Positions 47,401 to 58,011 of a DNA stretch of 64,000 nucleotides are shown piece by piece. The number at the start of each line of letters is the position of its first letter. Position 1 is the first letter of the stretch. Where the stretch lies: positions 111,523,793 through 111,587,792 of the forward strand of contig OZ024929.1 of NCBI GenBank assembly GCA_964017235.1, written 5' to 3'. Under the pieces are notes generated by a model. The model was not told the DNA's origin. It saw only the letters and a list, made by a program, of their open reading frames with translations, and searched no databases. Position numbers and translations under genes: made by a program. The stretch comes from Sabellastarte sp. h YS-2021 (lineage: Eukaryota; Annelida; Polychaeta; Sabellida; Sabellidae).

Positions 47401-50114
47401 TCCGAGTGTTTTCATCAAGCAAATCAGTTAAATCAGTTGTATATTGCTCAGAGGGCACTAGCAGTATTTCCAGGGCATCTTGATACAAATTAACCATTAG
47501 CAAGATCACTCAGCATACTAGGGTATAAACTTTAGTCAATAGTTACCATTTGAAAAATAAAATGGCAAATTAGAATTAGACTATGAATTCATAGGGTTGA
47601 TTGGGAACCCTCAACATTGAAAGGTCACCTTTGGCTATGGCCATCATGGGGAAACCTCACGTCAGGTAAACAACGTATGAAGTTAATCTCATTCTATGGC
47701 TTAAGGTCGATCTGATGAGCTGGCCCACTTGGTGCCCAAACACAAAGGCTGAAAGTGAATTTTTAATCAAACAGCGCCACAAATTAATAACTCACTTGAC
47801 AACAGTGCTTTAAATTTGGTTTATTTAATAAATGGATACCAAATAATTGCTTTGTATTACATAGAAACGTATGCATTGAATACATGTTTTGAACTCTTTG
47901 TTCTTCTTGCCTTAATTAGGCAGCCACCTACATATGATTACATCTGGGCGACACATGACACTACATTAAAGTGTCGATATTCTATGACATTGGTGAAGTG
48001 AGTAATAATCTATTAATACATTCTAATCATTTACAGCTAACTCCTCAGTGTAGATTAATGACATGTAACACTTGGTAGCAATTACCCTTTGAACAAGGTA
48101 AAAAATTTAACACACGATTTTATAGTATGACAGGCTATATGTGGAGTACTATATTTGTTGCTATTTTGGCATCTGAAAATTGTTTATTGGGTAGTTTTGT
48201 ATTGTGGACACAGTGGTCGGAACTGTGATATATCTACATGATCCAAAAGACACATTAGTATAGTGGTAACACAATTAAAGGGAGATATTGTTACTATGTA
48301 GTAAAACCCCCATTAAAGCTCACTTTTGTCATGTTTATATGTGTTGTCTTCAAGAGTAAACAAGCCCAGATAGGTACTGACACTGTAAATATAATCTGTT
48401 TCACAGTGAAACTTTTTAAAACCGAATTCTCAGCAGCATCACGGCATTGATATGTACATAAATTATCTGACACTTGTCATATATATGTTAGCATTTTTTG
48501 CTTTCATTATTGATAGAAGAATATGTTGACTGGAAATGTTATTTAACCCCTCCACTTCGGGGATTGAACTTCTGAGGTAGTGGGTCTGTAGTCTTGGGCT
48601 CTACCTTAAGTGAGAATTTAATAATTACTTTGCTGAAGTCTCGTGTTTATAGTTGATTACATTCATGCAAATCACACGAATTGTCCATCGTGGTAAGAAT
48701 TTTGCAATCAGTTGAAATAAATTTCATTTTTTTAGTTTTCCCACCCATGATAGGATTGTCCTGCAGTCTGGCCAAGTCATAAGGAAGGCAAGTAAACTTT
48801 AGACAATCATACAAACTGTTTTTGAAGCTGGCACACAAACCTTCAAGTGAGTTTCTTCAGTATGGCCCTCCTGTTGCAAAATGACTTGAGACAGAAACAA
48901 ATGAAGAATCTCTTAGTTACCGATCTTTTGGTAAGTTAAGCAACAGATAAGAAATATGCATGTTTGGCTGAAGTAAGAAATAAGGCAGTAAAAGAACCAT
49001 AAAAATATGCATCAAAAGTTGGTGATCAGACATATGTATTCAGAGAAATAAAAGCAGGCTCCATTTTCTGATGTACGAAATGTCTACCACACTTGTTTAT
49101 GACTCCGCATTTAAGATTTCAGTATCATACATTCTCTCTAGATTTTGTAAATTTATTGCAAATTTTCTTCTTGGCACTGATGCTGTTGAATATGTCCCAG
49201 GGTATATAAAACAATTCCAAGAAGATGGATCTCAATTTATCTTATTTATAAAATAAAACCAGAAAGTATGGTCCCTTGTGTGAGATAAATAAGACATATA
49301 CAAATTAGCTTGATATATCTAGGGAGCAGTTTCATCTGAAATCTCTCAAATAATTTCCTTTCTTCGTAATGCTTCTTTAACTAGAATCACTCTATATGTG
49401 GAAAAATATTTCAGACTTGAAAAACATGAATGTTTTTTTGCCCAGTTTTGTTAAATGACTACAATTCACTGCTTTACAGGTACATGTTCAATCTAAACTT
49501 GACAATATTACACAACCTTTGATACCGGATTTAGAATGACAGTCATGACTTATTTTTCATGAACACCATACATCTTCTGCAAAATTGTTGTAATTGAATT
49601 AAAGCCCTGTTTCACAAGCCAGGGAACTCGCACTAAAAGCGATGACTGGGAAAATATATTTATCAGTACCAACATATATGTATGAGTGTATACACCATAT
49701 TAATAACACTACTATCCATGTTAATTAAAACTACTAAAATTAACTAATATACTAAAACTCGTTAAAACTAAAAATTGTTACATTTTCCTATTCCAATAGC
49801 CCCCACCCACCCCCACATGTTTGGAAACATAGGATATAGTCGACATACTTGTTACATTCGGATCCGACTTCAGAGCTGCAAGAAGTGGGTCCTATTTAGT
49901 CCATCGTGGGTCATATTTTATCACTTAACAGTTATTTTGGTTTCTTATTTGGTAACTCAGTGAACAACCTACTTGATCACCTTTAAAGTCCGAAACTTTA
50001 TAAAGTTTGGTCATAATGCTAAAAGTTCAAAAGTCCTGTCGCCTTCCAATGCACATGTCATATTCCCATCTGTGGCCAGTTTCTTTAATTCTTTAGTTTT
50101 GTTGCCAGCAGTTC
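47401..50114. other. AT-rich stretch without recognised features
   Basis: No exon with family similarity or clear splice bounds, and no repeat ends. Confidence 0.45.
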
Positions 50115-50117
50115 TTA

Positions 50118-50142
50118 ATGGGGGTGTTCCACTGGAGCCGAC
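50118..50142. repeat. Harbinger left terminal inverted repeat
   Basis: ATGGGGGTGTTCCACTGGAG then CCGAC; 20 bases match the right TIR exactly. Confidence 0.9.
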
Positions 50143-50495
50143 TCTGTAACTGACTCTACGACTCTAGGGTCGGTTGCAAAAGTAGTAGGGTCATGGGAAA
50201 AAGTGCGCAAAATGCTGAGTCGGTTATGAAATCCACGACAGGTCGGTATAGTTACAGACAGGATGTGATGAGCATCCCGACAAGATGTAGGGTCGGGGAC
50301 GTGTTTTGCACAGCCAGTCGTAGAACTACTACGACAACCCCTAAACCCCTAACAGACAAGCCGGATCACAAACAGACAAGCCATAAAGACAAATATACAA
50401 GCCGGGAACATGTTCCCGACCCTTCATGACAGGACTGATTGTTTTTGTGGGTCGGTATCTAGAGTCGGGATCCAGAATCGGGATCCATATCACAC

Positions 50496-50503
50496 TATAT
50501 AAA
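50496..50503 (+). promoter_or_regulatory. Probable TATA box of the Harbinger transposase
   Basis: TATATAAA about 104 bp upstream of the ATG at 50607, in an otherwise non-coding GC-richer leader. Fits a pol II promoter with transcription starting near 50525-50535. Confidence 0.5.
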
Positions 50504-50606
50504 CCCCCCTCCCCTGTGATGTGCCATTCATTTCACACTTCAAGAGCAACTGATAGATCACTTGAGAGTCCTTTTGTTTTTTATTGAGTTAAATATTTTA
50601 TTGTAC

Positions 50607-51861
50607 ATGATAATTTCAAGACACAGAAGACAGCAGAACCCAGCACCTGCCCAGCCAGCATCACCATCACCCCCACCACCCCCAATGAGAAGGAAGCCAC
50701 AGAATCCATGGGTCATGCTCTGGATACTGCAGAGATAGGAGAGAGAGAGAGAGAGAGAGAGGTTGCTATAGACCACTTTTGGAAGAGTTGATCACTACTG
50801 ACATACCAGGCTACAGAAACTTCACCAGGATGCAATCAGCCTTTTTTGATTTGATTGAAGAAAGAATCACCCCCCACATCAGGAAGTCAATCACCAACTT
50901 CAGGAAGCCACTGGAAGTCGGGTTGAAACTGGCAGTTACTTTGAGACACTTATCCACAGGGGAAAGCTACACCTCACTGCAATACAACTGGAGGGTTGGA
51001 AGAACGACCATCTGCAAATATGTACCCCAGGTCTGCGAAGCCATTTTGAAAGAATTTCAACATGAGTACTTGATGTGTCCCACTGAGCCTGAAGACTGGA
51101 AGAAAATTGAAGAAAGATTTAGAAACAGATAGAATGTCCCGAATGCAGTTGGTGCACTAGATGGAAAACACATTGCTATAAAGAAGCCTAAGAAGTCAGG
51201 CAGTGAATATTTCAACTACAAGGGCTACTTCTCCCTGGTACTTTTGGCTTTAGTCAATGCAGATTATAACTTCCTGGGGGTCAACATGGGGGCCAGTGGG
51301 TCATCATCTGATGCTCAGATATTCAACCACAGCAAACTGAAAAGAAGAATTAAGAACGGAACCTTGGGACTACCACCACCTGAACCACTTGGACCTGGGG
51401 GGGGGCCAAATCTACACTACTTCCTGCTGGGGGACGATGCCTTTGCCCTGATGCCTTGGCTGGTCAAGCCTTACAGTAGACGCCAACTGACCAGAGAAGA
51501 GAGAATAGCCAACTACAGGATATCCAGGGGCAGGAGGGTGGTCGAAAACTCATTTGGTATACTTGTCCAGAGATTCAGGGTGCTGTTGACCACCATGGAG
51601 CAGAGGCCAAAAGTTGTGAGAGACATTGTGTTAACATGTGTGGTACTACATAACATGCTGAGAAGCCATCAGGGGGGAGCAGACAGACCACCCACTCCAG
51701 CCAACAACATACAGCCAACACAAGGGGACCAGGGGGAACAGTTTAAGAAGACTGGGGGGAGAAGACTGAGGGGGAGAGCATGCTGTCATCTATCAGTCCT
51801 TTTCAGGACTACTCAAATAATCCAAGAACTTTTATTCAGCAAAGTGTTGCACCAAAAATAA
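50607..51861 (+). pseudogene. PIF/Harbinger DDE transposase, two lesions
   Basis: The start is the ATG at 50607; the N-terminus is proline/glutamine-rich, then RRKPQNPWVMLWILQR, matching the family's RRRRWWVRPW box. A (GA)n tract (50739-50761) directly follows and shifts the frame. Coding resumes with LLEELITTDIPGYRNFTRM (near 50776). A helix-turn-helix-like part (YTSLQYNWRVGRTTICKYV) precedes the nuclease. DDE residues: GALDGKHI (51151), GDDAF (51433) and [11 protein letters not shown] (51532), followed by VVLHNML. A single in-frame TAG at 51130-51132 sits 19 bases before GALDGK. The enzyme would cut and paste the element with its Myb-like partner. Apart from the microsatellite shift and one stop the gene looks intact, so inactivation is recent. 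Confidence 0.92.
50739..50761. repeat. (GA)n tract inside the transposase N-terminus
   Basis: About eleven GA units between the W-rich box and the LLEEL segment. Its length puts the two coding parts in different frames. Confidence 0.85.
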
Positions 51862-52665
51862 CCCCAAATTTCCAACAATTTAATGCAAATTCAATTTTAC
51901 CAAAATTATTCCCCATCACAAACACAAATCCCTCCCATGCCCAGTTCACCAATTTAAATATCATCTTATACAGATTTAAACCCAACTCCTTAATTTACAA
52001 AGTTCACATCCACCACCAACATAACCTGGGTTTATTGTTAAAAAAAACAAACTGCAAAATAGTAAAACAGAAATGATCCCATTTTAAAATAAATTCTTGC
52101 CCCCAAATATCACAAACAGAAACGATTTTAATGATCTATTTTGTGCAGAAACTAGAAAAAATAAATTTAAAATGAGATTTCCAAAAGAAAATTTTTGAAT
52201 GTTTTGTTAGGGCTTGCCGTTTGTTTGTCTGTCAGTCCCTCCACACATTGAAAACACAACTTACTTGTATGGATGTTGGGTTTCATTCAAATTTTTTTTG
52301 GTTGGGCGGGACGTGGATTGGTGTTTGGATCTTTGTTATTGGTTATTTGGGGGGGTTGGGGGGTTGGGGTGGCTTGCTTTGGAATTCTTAGGGGACAAAT
52401 TTTATTCATTTTTTTTACTTTCTTTCTAAATAATTTTTAAACTTTTTTTCCATTTTTTATTATTTTTTTGTTTTGTGGTGGAACTTTATTAATATTTGTT
52501 AAACATTCACTCATTCATTCACACAATTTTTGTGTACTGTTGGGAAGTGTAAGTGTTGGATGGTGTGCTTTTTTTGTTTTTGGGTATAGACATTCAGGTT
52601 ATTAATTGTTTTTGGAAGGTTCGGGTGGCCCTTAGAAGGGCCGGTTTTGGTGCAACTTGTGCGGG
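51862..52665. other. Spacer between the convergent Harbinger genes
   Basis: AT-rich. AATAAA at 52088-52093 is a candidate polyadenylation signal for the transposase. Includes G/T-rich low-complexity sequence near 52340-52570. No gene. Confidence 0.6.
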
Positions 52666-54119
52666 CTAATCCGCTGATTTGGGCTGACTCTGCTGGCTGG
52701 AGTGGCTGGGAGGTCTTGACTGTTCTTGATGAGTGGATGATTGCACTGGTGACGGTGCTGGTTGAAGTTGAGAGGGTGAAAATGGCTGTGGTGTGTTGAT
52801 CTGCTGGTACTGTAGCACACTGGGAATAGCTCCAAAGAGACTGGATAATCCAGAAGTGTTGTGCTGACTTTCCTCCTGATGGGAAGCTGCAACTGAAGGT
52901 GGGTTGAAATTCATCTGTCTGGAAGTCCCAGGCTGTTGGTCATCCACAACTACGTAAGAAGTTGGCTGTGCTGACACTGATGAAGGCCTGGATGGATGCT
53001 GTAGTTTGGCAATCACTGTAGCAAGCTGTGTTGTGGCTATCTGTGAAGGCTGCACAACTGGAATGGAGACTGCTTGAGTTTCTGGTATGGTGAGTATGTA
53101 TTCACATCCTGCTGTGGCCTGTGTTGCTTCTGGACATTGAAATGTGGTGACCTGATGACTTGTGGTGACCTGTCTGTTGCGTTCTTTGGCCTTGTACTGT
53201 ATTTCACTTAGAAGCTTCACTGTCTCATTCCTGAAGGTCAAAAAGTCTCTCTCCTCCAGGTGTTCAATCTCAGAGTGCAGATAGTTGCAGAACAACTGTC
53301 TTGGACTTGGAGTGACGTCCTGATGTGCACCCAGAAATGTGGAAATCATCGACCTCATCTGCTGGAACTGATCTGAGACTGGATCTGCAGCAGTGGTGGT
53401 AGTCGCGACTGGAGGCTGTCGTTGCTTAGGATTGGTGCTTGAAAGCTGATGAGTAACATCTGATGCAATGCTGATTTCCATCTCAGATTCTGTGTCTCTC
53501 AATGTATCTGGAACTGAGGCTGCAGCTGCAGAAGGCCTCTGGGGTGACTTGAATGCAGAAGACTTGGAAACTCCCTTCTGTCTGATGTGACCTCGTAGAA
53601 AACTGAAACTGTCCTTCAGCCAGGTCTGTCGTTCTGTGCTCTTCTCAGCTGCTTGTCCTGACTTTGTCCGAGTGAGCTTGCCATATCTGGTACGTTGAGT
53701 CTCGAACCACTTCTTCACAGTCTTGACAGGCAAGTTTCTGGTAGCTGCTAGCTGCTCCCAAAGTCTTCTGTTTGTCTTTGAAACTGTTGTTGGTCTTGTC
53801 ATAAAGTTCCTCATGCTGTTTAACAAACTCCACAATGGCTTCTTCGTCTGAATCACTCAGGAAAATGGACTTCATCTGGCCCTTCTTCTGTCTGGATTGA
53901 GTTGATTCTACATCAATATCCATGTCTGTTCACGCTCTCTTTCCTCCTCTCTCTCTCTCTCCTCTCTCTGTCCCTCTCTTCCTGTTCTCTCCTCTCTCTC
54001 TCATCCCTCTCCTCTCTCTCCCTCCTCCTTGTCTCTATATCCTCAGCTGTATCTCCTAACTCAAACTTTGGTTGAGTGTCAGTTGGTACTTCTATCTTTC
54101 TCCTTCTGGCCCTTGGCAT
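52666..54119 (-). pseudogene. Harbinger Myb/SANT-like DNA-binding partner, frameshifted
   Basis: Start ATG at 54119-54117 (MPRARRRKIEVPTDTQ). An Arg/Glu repeat follows, encoded by a CT-rich (GA-rich on the coding strand) low-complexity tract at about 53940-54040. The frame then changes near 53920. Next come FLSDSDEEAIVEFVKQHEEL, YDKTNNSFKDK, a second frame change near 53770-53790, and RRLWEQLAATRNL with VKTVKKWFETQRTRYGKL: three tryptophan/aromatic-containing helices of a Myb/SANT-like domain. KSTERQTWLKDSFSFLRGHI follows. The long C-terminus is Ser/Gln/Pro-rich with an amphipathic segment. The family protein escorts transposase to the nucleus and binds the transposon ends. Two frameshifts inactivate this copy. 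Confidence 0.88.
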
Positions 54120-54289
54120 GCTGATCAATCAATAAATTGTACAGCTTGTTTAAAAAACAAAACTTAAAAATAAAAGTGAAACCTCATAAAACAGATTTCA
54201 CTCCCAGCCAGTCCAGCCTATCTCAAACTTAAGCTATTTGCAAAAAATGAAAAACTTAAAATAAAAGCTGGACATCAGTTGTCTCTCGA

Positions 54290-54886
54290 TAAGTCAAAGC
54301 CCATATATATGCAGATAGTCGACCGACTCGCCTTTTTATACCACAGATTTGGAAACCGACAGGTCGTAAGAGGCAAAAATATTGCCGGCCTGTTGGTTAC
54401 AGTTCCTGGCTTGTCTGTTTGTGTTACAGGCCTGTCGGTTATTGTTTACGGCTTGTCTGTTTCATTTTCAGGCCTGTCGGTTACAAATTTTCCTGTATCT
54501 AGGACCCAGTCTGTTAAAGTTACCGACTTACAGACAGGCCGGCTAAAGTTACCAACTGTACTGTAACACTTCCCGCACAGTCTGTTTGTCATCACGTACA
54601 GTCGGGAAGATCATATTTGGGACAAGCCGGATACTTGTTACAGACAGGCCTGTTTGATTAACCGACAAACCGGGAAGTGTAACCAACAGGCCGTTAAGTT
54701 AACCGACAGGCCTGTTGCTAGGTAGATGACACTAGGGTCGGATACAAGGGTCGGTAATGGTCGTAGAAATATCAAACATGTTTGATATTTCACTGACCTT
54801 CCCGACAGGCCGGGAAACTACAACTGACCCTAACCGACTATGTAAACATTGGTCCCGACTCTCCAAAAATGCACAGTTACCGGCTG
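54290..54886. repeat. Right subterminal repeat region of the Harbinger element
   Basis: Dense array, in both orientations, of motifs around GACAGGCCTGT, AACCGACAGGCC and GGCCTGTCGGTTA (for example near 54411, 54430, 54470, 54533, 54643, 54682, 54701 and 54803). The left side holds fewer relatives (GGTCGG, ACAAGCCGGATCACA). Repeated subterminal motifs are where Harbinger Myb-like proteins or transposase are expected to bind; that role is inferred. Confidence 0.75.
54332..54340 (-). promoter_or_regulatory. Possible TATA box of the Myb/SANT-like gene
   Basis: TATAAAAAG on the minus strand, about 210 bp upstream of the ATG at 54119, next to GACCGACTCG subterminal sequence. Confidence 0.4.
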
Positions 54887-54910
54887 GTCGGCTCCAGTGG
54901 AACACCTGTA
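54887..54910. repeat. Harbinger right terminal inverted repeat
   Basis: GTCGGCTCCAGTGGAACACC then TGTA, directly followed by the TTA duplicate. Confidence 0.9.
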
Positions 54911-54913
54911 TTA

Positions 54914-56448
54914 GGATCTTGGGTGTTCTTTTGGCGAATTTTCATTCATTTTTCTCTCCTGACATTTATCATCATTAATCTTGTAGTTATCAATCTAAAG
55001 TCTGCCTATGGAACACCCCTAGCAATGACCTACAAATACTGTACAATGGGAAACAGAGTCAGCTTTGTGATGTTTTAATAATCATAATGGTTTCAATCAC
55101 AATGCTTTATTTACACAAGGCTTTGACAGTTTACTCTGGTCACACATGTGACTAAAGCCAACACTTGCTGTTTGCATTAGCTGACTTGTGAGTTGTCATA
55201 GAGATAGCACTTGTCTGGATATGAACACAGAATCAGGACTCAGTTACTGGTGTACTGTCTATAATTGCCACTCAGATCAAATTACAGGGTCCTAAAGTGC
55301 AGAAATGTCACTTCAATTTACAAATTGAACCTTCAGATAAAGGAGAAAGAATTGCTGTAGTTTTAAGTTTAGAAACCAAAGGAACATAAACACTCATCTA
55401 GAAATAATTATATTTTCTCTTTTCATACAAATGTAATAAACACATTTAAAATCTAAGTTAATAACTAGAAAAAAGAAGAGAAAATTTTTGATAAATATAG
55501 GAAGACAGATTTGTTTGATTGTTGGTTAGTGCAAATCCACCTGTGAATATGGTAGTGGTATTTTTCTGCAAGTTCAGGATCCAGTTAGAAGATACAGATT
55601 TAAAAAAATATGGCCTGCTTTTTAGCCTTTCTTAAAGCAAAGCTGTTCTTGAATAATTTAAATAATCACATAATTTACATAATTACGTAATCTGCTTATA
55701 GCTGGATTGCAATATAAAATTGTTAAATGCTGGATTGGTTCCAAAGAAAGCATAAAATGTTATGTATCCCCTGCAAGTTGTACCTTTATCCAATTCAGAG
55801 GAGTATGTCTGAAGAACATATATGAGACTTGAGTTAATCAGTATTTCATTAGAGGATTTCAGTGGCCTTGTGGGTTAGCAATTAGTTTGGCATATATTCA
55901 TGACTGTCACCTCTGTGTTGGGTCTACCCCACAAGTGGTAATACCCAGGGCCTACCCCCAAATAACTCTGAGTTTCTGTTTTGAAACCATTTATAAGTTA
56001 AATATATAAATAAATATACACACATTAACCCCCTCCTCCCCAAAACCTATCGCCCACTCCCTGATCGTAGGCAGGCCATGAGACTGTGTCTGATTTGGGT
56101 GGTTACACTGAAACTATTTTTGATGGCCTAGCCATTTCCTGTGTCTATCCCCCGACCACATAAATTTTTCAAGGGGAACGGTTTTTTTAGAAGCTAGATG
56201 ACATGTTAACACAACATTGCGTTAGAGGATATATTTCCATCATTTGACAGAACTTAAATGAAACAAGAAGTACTTGAGGGAGCACAAACCCTAACCCAAG
56301 TATCCGGAACAAAATATATGTTAAAAATCGTTAAAAACTCTGTGGTACCAATGTGGATCTGGTTCATATTTTAGGACTGAGTAAGGGGCAGACCTCACCT
56401 TGTGTGAAAATAAGATCCCAATGTAATTGACAGTTTTGAGTTATTGTG
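54914..56448. other. AT-rich stretch with a tRNA-like patch
   Basis: At about 55869-55940 GGCCTTGTGGGTTAGCA...GGGTCTACCCCACAAG faintly resembles a tRNA-derived head; too diverged to call. Nothing else recognised. Confidence 0.35.
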
Positions 56449-56728
56449 CAGGGGCCGGTTTCAAGAACCCTCCTTAAGATAAAGGTCACCTTAAATTCAA
56501 GGATTTCCCTGAATTTCTCCCTCCTTTAAAAAAACCCAGTTTCACAAAGCCTCCTTCCTTAATGGAGACCTTGAAAACTCCCTTAAGTTTCAAGGAAGAC
56601 CTTTGCAGGGAGAGTTAAAGGAGGCTTTGTGAAACTGAATTTTGATGTGGCTTTCCAAAAGGAAAACAAATGACCTTCCTTTAATAAAGGATGTCCTTTC
56701 CAAAGGAGGCTTTCTGAAACCGGTCCCA
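56449..56728. mobile_element. Foldback MITE with nested inverted repeats
   Basis: Outer ends CAGGGGCCGGTTTCAAGAA and AGGCTTTCTGAAACCGGTCC are inverted with few mismatches. Inside, GTTTCACAAAGCCTCCTT (near 56531) and AGGAGGCTTTGTGAAAC (near 56618) form a second, near-perfect inverted pair. The whole could fold into a branched hairpin. No ORF. The target duplication is not identifiable because the right flank is a poly-C tract. Confidence 0.7.
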
Positions 56729-56736
56729 GATATCAA

Positions 56737-56759
56737 CCCCCCCCCCCCCCCCCCCCCCC
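56737..56759. repeat. Poly-C tract with duplicated MITE end
   Basis: A run of more than 20 C. The 20-mer GAAACCGGTCCCAGATATCA occurs on both sides (near 56716 and 56768), so the MITE terminus was duplicated across the tract. Length is likely uncertain in the assembly. Confidence 0.75.
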
Positions 56760-57694
56760 GGAATTTGTGAAACCGGTCCCAGATATCAAACCCCCCACAA
56801 AAATTCTGGAGTCTCATATCCAAATCCAGATATTCGTTGAAGAGGATGAGTCATGGGGATATGCCAACTGATGTGGAAATATGACCCCAACACAATGTAT
56901 AGCTTTTGAGTTATGCCTGCAGACAAACAAATTGAGACAATGAAAATGTATTCTGAAGAAATGCAATTGCCACTTCACTACTGTAAAATACATTTCTCCT
57001 TTTGCTATTTCAAATTCAGCTTTTCAAGCATGACTTACTCATTTTTCGGTGAGTTTTGTCCATCATAAACACAGGGAGAGGCTCTCTACCCATACAATAC
57101 ATCAACAATTGCTTTGGTTACTCAGTTGTAAGTTTATTTTAAGAGTAATTTGTTTTTACTCCCCAGCTCTAACGAGAACCATTGTTTTTGTTTTTGCAGT
57201 AAGATATACAGGTGGGTGCAATTACAACCCATGTACACACCTGTCCAAAACGTTTGGAATGCAATGGGAAGGTGAAGAAGCAAGTCTTCTACTTTGTACT
57301 GTACATACAGTGTATGTAATGGCATACAAACACTCCAGAAATTCAGTTTGATTGTCTTTGATTGGGCACACCAAACAGGGCAGTAATTACGTAAATATAA
57401 AAGAAGTTACAAATTATAAACAGAGGGATATATCACATAGCAGTAGAGCAAGAGAAGAGTCATAGAACGGGTCCATTGTTGACCAAAACAGTCGAGTTTA
57501 GGGTTTGTACCGTGCTAGTTTTGTTCATTTCAAAGTAACTATAACAGCTCTGAAAATACATGGAAATATGCCATCTTTACAGATGTTATGCTATTCTTAG
57601 AGGTGGATTCACACATACTTGTCACATCTCCAAATGAATACTATTGGTGACCAAAAAATGAAATAATATGACAGAGTTTTCATAATGTTAGTCT

Positions 57695-58011
57695 CCAGAT
57701 TTTGTAATTTCTCTTTTTTACAGACATAAATTGATTTCCCTCCCCAAAATGATCATGTAGAGAAAGTGTCCAGTACTGATTAGTATTGGACAAATCAATC
57801 AACAGTGAAAACCTGCAAGTGACTTTTACTACACTCTACTTGCGGTGTTTTGGGAGGCAGAAAGAGAGGCAGAATGCTGTAAACCCCACTTGTAGGATTT
57901 CATTACTGACTGATATGTCCAGTACTAATCAGTACTGGGCACTTTCTCTCTGTGACCATTTTGGGAAGAAATTAATTTATTCCTGTAATAAGAGAAATTA
58001 AAAAATCTGGG
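57695..58011. mobile_element. Long-armed foldback MITE
   Basis: The left arm from CCAGATTTTGTAATTTCTC through CCCCAAAATGATCA and AGAGAAAGTGTCCAGTACTG to about 57800 is the inverse complement of the right arm (about 57910-58010), giving arms of roughly 105 bp around a ~110-bp loop. Arms differ by scattered substitutions. No ORF and no confident target duplication. Confidence 0.85.

Larger units (their letters stand above)
50118..54910. mobile_element. Full-length PIF/Harbinger transposon
   Basis: 4793-bp element with TIRs sharing the 20-mer GGTGTTCCACTGGAGCCGAC (50123-50142, and the reverse complement near 54887-54906) and a further shared GTAACTG just inside. It is flanked by TTA duplications (50115-50117 and 54911-54913). 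It carries two convergent genes, a DDE transposase (+) and a Myb/SANT-like partner (-), the standard autonomous Harbinger arrangement. Subterminal regions are rich in GGTCGG and GACAGGCCTGT motifs. Intact ends suggest it can still be mobilised in trans, but both genes carry lesions. Confidence 0.93.

Noticed and set aside
48545-48600. Minus-strand tRNA-like sequence with AGTTCAATCCCCG
   Set aside because: Only a B box-like patch; no A box at the right distance and no tail.
50193-50429. 78-codon frame at the Harbinger left end
   Set aside because: Lies in the subterminal repeat region upstream of the TATA box; no family similarity.
57049-57351. 100-codon open frame with an internal TTTTTGCAG
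   Set aside because: Low-complexity hydrophobic peptide, no family motif and no matching donor.
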